From the NCBI GenBank assembly GCA_044375695.1, contig JBILMG010000046.1, forward strand, positions 1 to 5,055: a stretch of DNA of 5,055 nt, in the 5' to 3' direction. A program made the translations under genes and the position numbers. Below the pieces are notes generated by a model. It made no database searches and was not told the origin of the DNA. It worked only from the letters and a program-made list of their open reading frames with translations. Below, one piece after another: positions 1 to 4,543 of the stretch (the first letter of the stretch is position 1; each line of letters starts with the position of its first letter). The DNA is from DATDYW01 sp044375695 (GTDB lineage: Bacteria > Patescibacteriota > Minisyncoccia > Phycocordibacterales > JAACPR01).

Positions 1-332
1 ACCTCCTGCAGATTGGCGCCGAGGCCAAGCGCCGCTCGCACGCCGTGCTCGACGTGCTGCGCAAGGCAAAAATTCCGTGCGCGCACTCTCTCGACTGCGA
101 CAAGCTCTCTATCCAGCTGTCCGTTGCGCGCAAGTTCGGTCACCCGTACGCTATCGTCATGGGCGCCCGCGAGGCGCTCGACGGGACGGTCATCGTGCGC
201 GACGCCGACAGCCGCAACCAGTCGCTGGTCAAGGTAGCCGATCTGCCGAAGGTGCTCCGCGACATGGAAACCCGAGACCTGGCGGTGGCCAAGGCGGCCG
301 CCAAAGGCGCCGGAAAACCTAGCAAAAGCTAG
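1..332 (+). CDS. hisS: Histidyl-tRNA synthetase, C-terminal anticodon-binding domain (5' truncated by window)
   Basis: This is the last 109 codons of a class II aminoacyl-tRNA synthetase that charges tRNA-His in the cytoplasm. The reading frame enters at base 3 and stops at TAG 330-332. The visible part matches the HGTP anticodon-binding domain of HisS: an opening LQIGAEAKRRS, then LRKAKIPCAHSLDCDKLSIQ, the strand and turn FGHPYAIVMGAREALDGTV, then VIVRDADSRNQ and VADLPKVL. These correspond to the usual order of the alpha/beta domain that reads the His anticodon. The catalytic domain (motifs 1-3) lies upstream of the window. The tail after the domain is short, basic and Ala/Lys/Gly-rich (about 20 residues) and probably disordered. 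A GTG at 45 could be mistaken for a start, but homology runs upstream of it to the window edge. The next gene, rpsU, begins 44 bases later. Family assignment comes from remembered sequence patterns, with strong local similarity. Confidence 0.9.
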   Translation, partial: LLQIGAEAKRRSHAVLDVLRKAKIPCAHSLDCDKLSIQLSVARKFGHPYAIVMGAREALDGTVIVRDADSRNQSLVKVADLPKVLRDMETRDLAVAKAAAKGAGKPSKS

Positions 333-347
333 CCGTTGCGCCGTTTT
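306..347 (+). terminator. Possible intrinsic terminator overlapping the hisS stop codon
   Basis: A composite hairpin can be drawn. The outer stem pairs GGCGC (306-310) with GCGCC (338-342) and CGG (311-313) with CCG (333-335), with a two-base TT bulge on the right. The inner hairpin pairs CTAGC (319-323) with GCTAG (328-332) around an AAAA loop. TTTT follows at 344-347. The inner hairpin contains the TAG stop, so a terminating ribosome would block its formation. The T-tract is short and the left arm carries a five-base bulge, so this is only a moderate candidate. If it is active, rpsU would need its own promoter. Confidence 0.4.
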
Positions 348-376
348 AGAAAGCGTGATAACTTCTGTCCCCGCAT

Positions 377-625
377 ATGGCTGTAAACGTTGAAGTCCTC
401 CGGGGCAAAATCGAATCGAACGCGAGCGTCCTCAAGCGCTTCTCCCGCCGCGTCCAGGAATCTGGCGTCGTGGTTCGCCTTAAAGGCGAGCGCTGGCTGG
501 AGCGCGAGAAGTCTCGCAACCACCGCCGCACCAAGAAGCTCGGCTCTATCGCTCGCAAGACCGAGCGCGAGAAGCTGATCAAGCTCGGCAAGATTAAGGT
601 CACCCCGCGCGGCCCGCGCCGCTAG
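377..625 (+). CDS. rpsU: Small ribosomal subunit protein bS21
   Basis: An 82-residue, very basic protein matching bS21, which binds the 30S platform near the 3' end of 16S rRNA, close to the anti-Shine-Dalgarno sequence and the mRNA exit path. Family features in order: an N-terminal VEV strand (residues 3-6), a helix with VLKRFSRRVQESG (about 18-30) that parallels the ALRRFKRSCEKAG helix of E. coli, then an Arg/Lys-rich helical stretch (KSRNHRRTKK) and a C-terminal REKLIKLGKI segment seen in phylum-level relatives. It is slightly longer than the 71 residues of the E. coli protein. The start is ATG 377. No Shine-Dalgarno sequence precedes it. A weak -10-like GATAAC lies at 357-362, but no convincing -35 was found, so cotranscription with hisS is equally possible. 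The stop is TAG 623-625. ybeY starts 12 bases later in the same reading frame, so the two are almost certainly one transcript. Confidence 0.9.
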   Translation: MAVNVEVLRGKIESNASVLKRFSRRVQESGVVVRLKGERWLEREKSRNHRRTKKLGSIARKTEREKLIKLGKIKVTPRGPRR

Positions 626-637
626 GCCCAAAAGACC

Positions 638-1021
638 GTGGTTGAGGTTACGGCCACTACCAAGCGAAACGCCCCGGTCGGGGCGGTTCGCGTTTCGGAG
701 ATTGCCGACGCGCTGCTCGGCAGCCGGTACGAGCTCTCCGTCTCTTTTGTGGGGCGACGGCGCGCCAAAGCCGCCAATATCGCCACCCGCGGCAAGACCT
801 ACACCCCGAACGTGCTCTCGTTCCCAATTTCCAAAACCGAGGGGGAAATTTTGATTTGCCAGGACCTTCTGGACCGCGAGCGCCGCGCCTTCGGCCTGCC
901 GTCCCGCGCCGCCGCCGCCCTTTTCCTTATCGTCCACGGCTGCCTGCACCTGAAGGGTATGGACCACGGGCCCAAAATGGAGGCGATCGAAGACCGGTGG
1001 ATTGAGCGGCTCGGGAGTTAA
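638..1021 (+). CDS. ybeY: Endoribonuclease YbeY (16S rRNA maturation / ribosome quality control)
   Basis: A 127-residue UPF0054-family metalloprotein. YbeY is a single-strand-specific endoribonuclease that acts in maturation of the 16S rRNA 3' end and in late 30S quality control. The diagnostic zinc motif H-x3-H-x5-H is complete, within HGCLHLKGMDH, giving ligands H100, H104 and H110. Upstream are the conserved RGK (R51, corresponding to the functionally important Arg of E. coli YbeY), PNVLSFP (57-63) and GEILIC (69-74, the usual GD/E-I-x-I-C strand). The protein is shorter than E. coli YbeY (155 residues), mainly at the N-terminus and after H110, where only a short helix remains. The start is GTG 638. 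The upstream frame is closed by the rpsU stop 15 bases before, and no Shine-Dalgarno sequence is visible, so expression may depend on coupling to rpsU translation. It ends with TAA, the only non-TAG stop in the window. Confidence 0.93.
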   Translation: MVEVTATTKRNAPVGAVRVSEIADALLGSRYELSVSFVGRRRAKAANIATRGKTYTPNVLSFPISKTEGEILICQDLLDRERRAFGLPSRAAAALFLIVHGCLHLKGMDHGPKMEAIEDRWIERLGS

Positions 1022-1024
1022 TTT

Positions 1025-1052
1025 TTGACAGAATGATTTATTTGTATTAAAT
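1025..1052 (+). promoter_or_regulatory. Sigma70-type promoter of the unknown gene
   Basis: A perfect TTGACA -35 box at 1025-1030 starts four bases after the ybeY stop codon. The best-spaced -10 is TTAAAT (1047-1052, four of six consensus matches, 16-base spacer). TATTAA at 1045-1050 is an alternative with a short 14-base spacer. Transcription would start near 1058-1060, leaving a leader of only about 4-6 bases before ATG 1064. The region is markedly AT-rich compared with its surroundings. The inverted repeat at 1033-1059 covers the spacer and -10. Confidence 0.65.
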
Positions 1053-1059
1053 AAATCAT
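1033..1059. repeat. Perfect 11-bp inverted repeat, candidate operator
   Basis: The left arm ATGATTTATTT (1033-1043) and right arm AAATAAATCAT (1049-1059) are exact reverse complements around a five-base GTATT centre. The element begins three bases after the TTGACA box and ends five bases before the start codon, so a bound protein would block RNA polymerase. No T-run follows on either strand and the stem is almost all A/T, so an intrinsic terminator is unlikely. A dimeric repressor or activator site is the simplest reading, though a short mRNA hairpin at the 5' end is possible. Confidence 0.75.
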
Positions 1060-1063
1060 CTGC

Positions 1064-1831
1064 ATGAACACTCAAAACTTAATAGTCACCCCATTACGAC
1101 AAGCCTCCGCCTTCAAATCTTACGCGAGCACCCGAGCATCGACGTTAGCTAGGCTCGCGGCCGGGAACGGCCACTCTCCCGAAATCGTTCTCGGCGTCGC
1201 GGCCAACTTTTACGGCGCGGCAGAGGTGCTACGCCTCGTCGCCGGAAAACTTGCCGAACAGGTTCGCGAAGCCGAAAAATCGATCCCCCTCCTCACGCCC
1301 CTAGGCGATGTTGGCAGGGCTCGCGCGTTCGCCGTAAACCGCACCGCCAGAAGGCTCGATGTGTTTCTCGCCCTACTCGAAACCACCGAAGAGGATGAGC
1401 GCCTGCGCCTCAAAGAAAAGACCTTAGCCAAAACCGTCGAGAAGCTGATGCCCGTCGCCAAGAGCGGCGAGCGCGGCCAATCCCGCAGGGAGTGGCTAGA
1501 GTTCATCACCCGATCTCCGGCAATTTTCGAGACAGTTTTCACGCGCGCGCTCATAGCGTCCCGCGAGCTAGCCATCCCCCGGCAAGAGGTCGAGACGGTC
1601 GTCGCCGCCGCGCTCCAGAATTTCTCGCGAAAAATCGGCGTGGCGCCGACGAAGCTGCGCGGCCGGGAACGAACAGTCGCGATAAGGCCCATCGGCTCGG
1701 CGAGGATCCGAGGTCCCAGGCTCGAGCTAATCGGGGTAAACGCCGAAGGCCGCAGCTTCCAAGACACGTTCTCGCAGGCGTTCTTTCCAGCCGGCACGAC
1801 ACTCGTGGTTAATGCTGGGTCTCTCCCGTAG
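1064..1831 (+). CDS. Hypothetical protein, 255 residues, unrecognised family
   Basis: I do not recognise this protein. Residues 1-195 look almost wholly alpha-helical, with short helices at about 40-72, a charged helix at 98-130 (ALLETTEEDERLRLKEKTLAKTVEKL lies within it) and helices at 141-190. Residues 203-252 look beta-rich (VAIRPIG, RLELIGVN, GTTLVVNAG). There is no signal peptide, membrane segment, cysteine, or obvious nucleotide-binding, helix-turn-helix or metal motif. It is basic overall, with many Arg. The start is ATG 1064, five or so bases after the predicted transcription start and without a Shine-Dalgarno sequence. The stop is TAG 1829-1831. Codon use differs from its neighbours: TTA (4), CTA (6), AGG (7) and ATA (3) are present here, while ftsA and ftsZ have almost none. 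Dedicated promoter, inverted repeat and terminator make it a one-gene unit. The frame is very likely coding, because the protein has regular amphipathic composition while the antisense frame gives Ser/Arg-rich low complexity. Function is unknown. Confidence 0.8.
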   Translation: MNTQNLIVTPLRQASAFKSYASTRASTLARLAAGNGHSPEIVLGVAANFYGAAEVLRLVAGKLAEQVREAEKSIPLLTPLGDVGRARAFAVNRTARRLDVFLALLETTEEDERLRLKEKTLAKTVEKLMPVAKSGERGQSRREWLEFITRSPAIFETVFTRALIASRELAIPRQEVETVVAAALQNFSRKIGVAPTKLRGRERTVAIRPIGSARIRGPRLELIGVNAEGRSFQDTFSQAFFPAGTTLVVNAGSLP

Positions 1832-1842
1832 CTAATCCTGCC

Positions 1843-1870
1843 GCCCCTCCGCGCGAGGGGCTTTTCTTTT
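1843..1870 (+). terminator. Intrinsic terminator of the unknown gene
   Basis: A seven-base-pair GC-rich stem pairs GCCCCTC (1843-1849) with GAGGGGC (1855-1861) around a CGCGC loop. It is followed directly by TTTTCTTTT (1862-1870). It sits 11 bases past the stop codon and should separate this transcript from ftsA. It is the best terminator in the window. Confidence 0.88.
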
Positions 1871-1889
1871 CCCCAACTCTGAAAAGGCC

Positions 1890-1898
1890 AATAAATCA
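1890..1898 (+). promoter_or_regulatory. Copy of one arm of the upstream inverted repeat, in the ftsA promoter
   Basis: AATAAATCA here is identical to bases 1050-1058 in the right arm of the 1033-1059 inverted repeat. It lies eight bases upstream of the ftsA -10 box, where a -35 to -10 spacer would be, and no good -35 box is present. It is a single half-site with no matching opposite arm nearby. A shared DNA-binding regulator is an inference. Chance similarity between AT-rich intergenic stretches is the alternative. Confidence 0.4.
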
Positions 1899-1906
1899 AA
1901 GGGCGT

Positions 1907-1912
1907 TACAAT
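1907..1912 (+). promoter_or_regulatory. -10 box of the ftsA promoter
   Basis: TACAAT matches five of six positions of TATAAT. Seven bases later comes ATG 1920, exactly where transcription is expected to begin, so the ftsA mRNA would be leaderless. No recognisable -35 lies 16-18 bases upstream (AAGGCC at 1884-1889). The box directly follows the terminator of the previous gene, where a new promoter is needed. Confidence 0.65.
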
Positions 1913-1919
1913 GGCCCCC

Positions 1920-3116
1920 ATGAGTCACGCCGTAGGCATCGATATTGGCACCCGCGAGGTGAAGGTCATCGTGGCCGAACGCGGCGAACGCGGCGAGCTG
2001 CCTAAGGTTATCGCCGCTGGCCGCGCCGAGTCTTCGGGCGTGCGCCACGGCTTCGTCACCAACATCCCCGAGGCAACCCGCGCGATCGCCCGAGCCGTGC
2101 GCATCGCCGAGCGCGCCCTCGGCAGCCGCATCGACCGCGCGTACCTTTCCGTCGGCGGCGCGGGCCTCGGGTCCGCCACCTCGACCGGCGCGGCGATGAT
2201 TTCCCGGGCTGACGGCGAGATCACCGAGCTCGACCAGAAGCGCGCCGCCGACGAGGCGGAGCGCGCCATCCCGAACCCGCTCTCGCAGAACCGCAAAATC
2301 GTGCACATGGTGCCGCTCGAGCACCGCATCGACGGCCGCAAGGTGCTCGGCGACCCAATCGGCATGAAGGGCGTGCGCCTAGAGTCTAAATGTCTCTTCG
2401 TCACGTCTGTGGCGCGGCACGTCGACGATGCCCTCGAGGCGCTCGAGGGTGCCGGCGTCGAGGCGGCGGACGCCATGGCCGCACCGTTCGCCGCGGCCCT
2501 CGTGTCGGTGGCCCCGCCGCAGCGCGTCGCCGGCTGCGCGCTGGTGAACGTCGGCGCGGAAACGACAACCGTCGCGGTCTACGAAGACGGCGCGCCGATT
2601 TCCATCGAATCTTTCCCCGTGGGCGCGTCGTCGATCACCAACGACGTGGCGCTGGCGCTCCGCATCAGCCTCGAGGAAGCCGAGGCGGTCCGGCGCAACC
2701 CGACGAGCCTCGGGTCTTCGGCGCGACGCGTTCTTGACGAGGCGGTCTCGGCGCGCGCCACCGACATTCTCGACCTAGTGGACGGCCACCTGCGACGCCT
2801 GGGACGTTCCGGCCTTCTGCCGGCGGGTGCCATTTTCGTCGGCGGCGGCTCGGCTATCCCGAACCTGGCCGAGCTGGCCAAAGATCACCTGCGCCTTCCC
2901 GCCCGTGTGGCCTCAATCCCGTGGGGTGCCGGCGTGACGCCGATTGCCGGGCAGGACCCGCTCCCAGAAGCCGCCTGGGCCGTCGCCTACGGCCTGGCGT
3001 CGTTCGGCCTCTCCGCCGACGGCGACGGGCGGGTAACGGGCGGCAACACGCTCCTGGAGGCTTCCAAGCGGGGTCTGCAGCGCCTCGGGCGCAGCCTGCG
3101 CCAGTTCCTGCCGTAG
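1920..3116 (+). CDS. ftsA: Cell division protein FtsA (actin-like ATPase, Z-ring membrane anchor)
   Basis: A 398-residue FtsA, the actin-fold protein that tethers FtsZ to the membrane and helps recruit the divisome. Visible parts: phosphate-1 loop GIDIGTREVK (6-15); the FtsA-specific SHS2/1C subdomain over about residues 80-165 (YLSVGGAGLGS, GEITELDQKRA, VHMVPLEHRIDG, DPIGMKGVRLE); the phosphate-2 region VNVGAETTTVAVYE (209-222); the connecting segment SSITNDVALALRISLEEAE (237-255); the adenosine motif AIFVGGGSAIPNL (304-316); and a C-terminal amphipathic helix (about 380-398, basic with Leu/Phe, ending RSLRQFLP) that should bind the membrane. The phosphate-2 Asp of typical FtsA (DIGGGT) is Asn210 here. 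ATG 1920 is preferred over ATG 1911 because the latter overlaps the -10 box TACAAT and adds only MAP. There is no Shine-Dalgarno sequence. ftsZ follows after 90 bases. The stop is TAG. Confidence 0.95.
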   Translation: MSHAVGIDIGTREVKVIVAERGERGELPKVIAAGRAESSGVRHGFVTNIPEATRAIARAVRIAERALGSRIDRAYLSVGGAGLGSATSTGAAMISRADGEITELDQKRAADEAERAIPNPLSQNRKIVHMVPLEHRIDGRKVLGDPIGMKGVRLESKCLFVTSVARHVDDALEALEGAGVEAADAMAAPFAAALVSVAPPQRVAGCALVNVGAETTTVAVYEDGAPISIESFPVGASSITNDVALALRISLEEAEAVRRNPTSLGSSARRVLDEAVSARATDILDLVDGHLRRLGRSGLLPAGAIFVGGGSAIPNLAELAKDHLRLPARVASIPWGAGVTPIAGQDPLPEAAWAVAYGLASFGLSADGDGRVTGGNTLLEASKRGLQRLGRSLRQFLP

Positions 3117-3129
3117 CCGAAAAACCGCG

Positions 3130-3143
3130 GCCCCTGCCGGGGC
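3130..3143 (+). terminator. Weak GC hairpin after ftsA, without a T-tract
   Basis: GCCCC (3130-3134) pairs with GGGGC (3139-3143) around a TGCC loop, 13 bases past the ftsA stop. No run of T follows (TTGCACC), so it is not a standard intrinsic terminator. It may slow polymerase or protect the 3' end of an ftsA transcript while letting some reads continue into ftsZ. Confidence 0.3.
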
Positions 3144-3154
3144 TTGCACCAACG

Positions 3155-3163
3155 TGGTAACAT
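3155..3163 (+). promoter_or_regulatory. Possible extended -10 promoter of ftsZ
   Basis: TGGTAACAT reads as an extended -10 (TG, one base, then TAACAT with four of six matches to TATAAT). No good -35 is present 17 bases upstream, which extended -10 promoters can tolerate. Start of transcription near 3170 would give an ftsZ leader of about 37 bases carrying the Shine-Dalgarno sequence. This would allow ftsZ to be expressed above ftsA. Confidence 0.4.
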
Positions 3164-3194
3164 CTGCCCCGCAGCTTTAGTTTACAAGCGCCCT

Positions 3195-3200
3195 AAGGGA
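3195..3200 (+). promoter_or_regulatory. Shine-Dalgarno sequence that sets the ftsZ start
   Basis: AAGGGA ends six bases before GTG 3207, within CTAAGGGAAATCCT. It is the only clear ribosome binding site in the window, and it decides in favour of GTG 3207 over the upstream in-frame TTG at 3144, which would add 21 residues not found in FtsZ. Confidence 0.65.
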
Positions 3201-3206
3201 AATCCT

Positions 3207-4397
3207 GTGCCGCAAATCAAGCCAGAAGTCGAAACTTTCGCCCGCATCCGCGTCGTCGGCGTGGGAGGTTCGGGCAAGAACGCCACGAACCACATGATCA
3301 ACTCCAAGGTGAAGGGGTCTGATTTCGTCGCGGTCAACACCGACGCCCAGGATCTTCACCACTCCCTCGCCAAGAAGAAAATTCACATCGGCAAGAACCT
3401 CACCCAAGGCCTCGGCACCGGCATGAACCCGGAGATGGGCCGCAAGGCAATCGAAGAGACCAAGGAGGAGGTGCAGGAGGCGCTCAAGGGCGCAGAGATG
3501 GTGTTCATCGCCTGTGGCCTCGGCGGCGGCACCGGCTCTGGCGCGGCGCCGGTCGTGGCGCGCATCGCGAAGGAAGCCGGCGCGCTCACCGTCGCGGTTG
3601 TGACCAAGCCGTTCTTCTTCGAGGGTCGGCAGCGCGGCAAGATCGCCGAAGAGGCGCTCGAGGCGCTCCGCCGCGAAGTTGACGCCATTATCGTCATCCC
3701 GAACGACCGACTGCTCGCGAACATCTCGAAGGAGACGACCGCCAAGTCGGCCTTCGGCATGTGCGACGACGTGCTCAAGTCGGCCGTCGAAGGCATCTCG
3801 GACCTCATCACCACGCCGGGTATCATCAACATCGACTTCGCGGACATTAAGTCCGTCATGAAGGGCGCCGGGTCCGCGCTCATGGGCATCGGCGTCGCCT
3901 CGGGCGAGAACCGCGCGACCGAAGCCGCCAAGCTCGCCATTTCCTCCCCGCTGCTCGACATCTCGATCAACGGCGCGAAGGGCGTGCTCTTCTCGATTGC
4001 CGGCGGCGACGACCTCGGCATGTACGAGATTCAGGATGCGGCCAAGACCATCACCGAATCCGTCGATCCGGACGCCCGCATCATCTTCGGAACGATTCGC
4101 GACGAGAACCTCAAGAAGGGCGAGGTCAAAATCACCATCATCGCGTCTGGCTTCCCCGAGGGGCAGCTTCCGAACGTGCGCCGCGGCGCCTCTTCGGCCG
4201 ACGAAGGTCAGAGCCGCATCGTCAACCGCGTGCAGGCGCCGGCCGAGGTTCCCGCCGCTCCGACGCCGACCCAGCAGGTCGAGCGCGCGTCGGAAACCCG
4301 CAGCGTAGACGCTGACGCCAAAGCTCCCAGCGAAGGCGCCGATGAGGACGAGTGGTCGGCCGTGCCCGCGTTCCTGCGCCGCTCTAAGCTCAAGTAG
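3207..4397 (+). CDS. ftsZ: Cell division protein FtsZ (tubulin-like GTPase)
   Basis: A 396-residue FtsZ, the GTPase that polymerises into the cytokinetic ring. Ordered features: start PQIKPEVETFARIRVVG; nucleotide-binding GVGGSGKNATNHM (18-30, with GGSGK in place of the more common GGGGG/N); NTDAQDL (44-50); the tubulin signature GGGTGSG (106-112); PFFFEGRQRG (135-144); PNDRLL (165-170); and the T7 synergy loop NIDFADIKSVM (208-218), whose D210 and D213 are the expected acidic residues for GTP hydrolysis by the neighbouring subunit. The C-terminal domain runs to about 320. A Pro/Ala/Glu-rich flexible linker spans about 321-383, and the conserved tail DEWSAVPAFLRR (381-392) should bind FtsA. 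All catalytic elements are present and the length is normal. GTG 3207 is chosen because of the AAGGGA ribosome binding site and fit to family starts. It lies 90 bases after ftsA, with a possible promoter of its own. The stop is TAG. Confidence 0.97.
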   Translation: MPQIKPEVETFARIRVVGVGGSGKNATNHMINSKVKGSDFVAVNTDAQDLHHSLAKKKIHIGKNLTQGLGTGMNPEMGRKAIEETKEEVQEALKGAEMVFIACGLGGGTGSGAAPVVARIAKEAGALTVAVVTKPFFFEGRQRGKIAEEALEALRREVDAIIVIPNDRLLANISKETTAKSAFGMCDDVLKSAVEGISDLITTPGIINIDFADIKSVMKGAGSALMGIGVASGENRATEAAKLAISSPLLDISINGAKGVLFSIAGGDDLGMYEIQDAAKTITESVDPDARIIFGTIRDENLKKGEVKITIIASGFPEGQLPNVRRGASSADEGQSRIVNRVQAPAEVPAAPTPTQQVERASETRSVDADAKAPSEGADEDEWSAVPAFLRRSKLK

Positions 4398-4432
4398 CGA
4401 CTCTCGAGCTACCGCAGAGACGACAGACGGAT

Positions 4433-4500
4433 GCGAAAACGGGTCTCGCGTAGCCGACGGTGTACGCATGTACTCCGAGGCGCGGCGGACCCGTTTGCGC
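4433..4500 (+). other. Long imperfect hairpin between ftsZ and the reductase gene, candidate structured RNA
   Basis: The arms GCGAAAACGGGTC (4433-4445) and GACCCGTTTGCGC (4488-4500) pair over 13 positions with one mismatch (4436/4497). Inside, CGCG (4447-4450) pairs with CGCG (4481-4484), and the apex is CGG-T-GTAC, loop GCAT, GTAC-T-CCG (4458-4477) with a single T/T mismatch. An internal loop (4451-4457 against 4478-4480) separates them. No T-tract follows, so it is not a classical terminator. It matches no tRNA, SRP RNA, tmRNA or known riboswitch that I can recognise. The rest of the 146-base gap (4398-4432 and 4501-4529) shows only short pairings, such as GACTC 4399-4403 with GAGTC 4509-4513. 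Confidence 0.5.
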
Positions 4501-4529
4501 GCCGAATGGAGTCTCCCGCACTACCAAGG

Positions 4530-4535
4530 TAAAAT
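4530..4535 (+). promoter_or_regulatory. -10 box of the reductase gene promoter
   Basis: TAAAAT matches five of six positions of TATAAT and sits eight bases before ATG 4544. Transcription should begin within a base or two of the start codon, giving a leaderless or near-leaderless mRNA. The -35 region (TGGAGT, 4507-4512, 17-base spacer) matches weakly. No Shine-Dalgarno sequence lies before the ATG. Confidence 0.55.
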
Positions 4536-4543
4536 ATTCCCTC

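Noticed and set aside
329..1075. Open frame of 248 codons on the minus strand across rpsU and ybeY
   Set aside because: It covers two well-identified genes and two intergenic gaps on the other strand, with no recognisable product and no own signals.
1866..1886. CTTTTC/GAAAAG inverted repeat after the terminator, and GGGG-CCCC pairing as an antiterminator
   Set aside because: The arms are short and low in complexity, and the 7-bp terminator stem is clearly more stable; no regulatory sequence supports attenuation.
1210..1899. Open frame of 229 codons on the minus strand opposite the unknown gene
   Set aside because: Its translation is Ser/Arg-rich low complexity, and it runs through the terminator. 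Promoter, start and terminator all fit the plus-strand frame.
1911..1919. ATG 1911 as the ftsA start
   Set aside because: It overlaps the TACAAT -10 box and adds only MAP before the natural MSHAVGIDIG start.
3144..3206. Upstream TTG start for ftsZ
   Set aside because: It would add 21 residues unlike any FtsZ N-terminus and place the start upstream of the candidate promoter. GTG 3207 has a Shine-Dalgarno sequence and fits family starts.
3652..3670. Repeated GAGGCGCTCGAG-like sequence, also in hisS, ftsA and the reductase gene
   Set aside because: It reflects common Glu-Ala-Leu-Glu helices with biased codons, not a DNA repeat.
3177..4469. Open frame of 430 codons on the minus strand opposite ftsZ
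   Set aside because: It is a shadow of strong third-position GC bias in ftsZ; its translation is Arg/Ala/Asp/Gly-rich, matches no family, and FtsZ on the other strand is certain.
4433..4500. The ftsZ downstream hairpin as a tRNA or the small SRP RNA
   Set aside because: It lacks a T-loop GGTTCGAATCC-type sequence and a seven-base acceptor arrangement, and lacks the conserved SRP GGAA tetraloop region.
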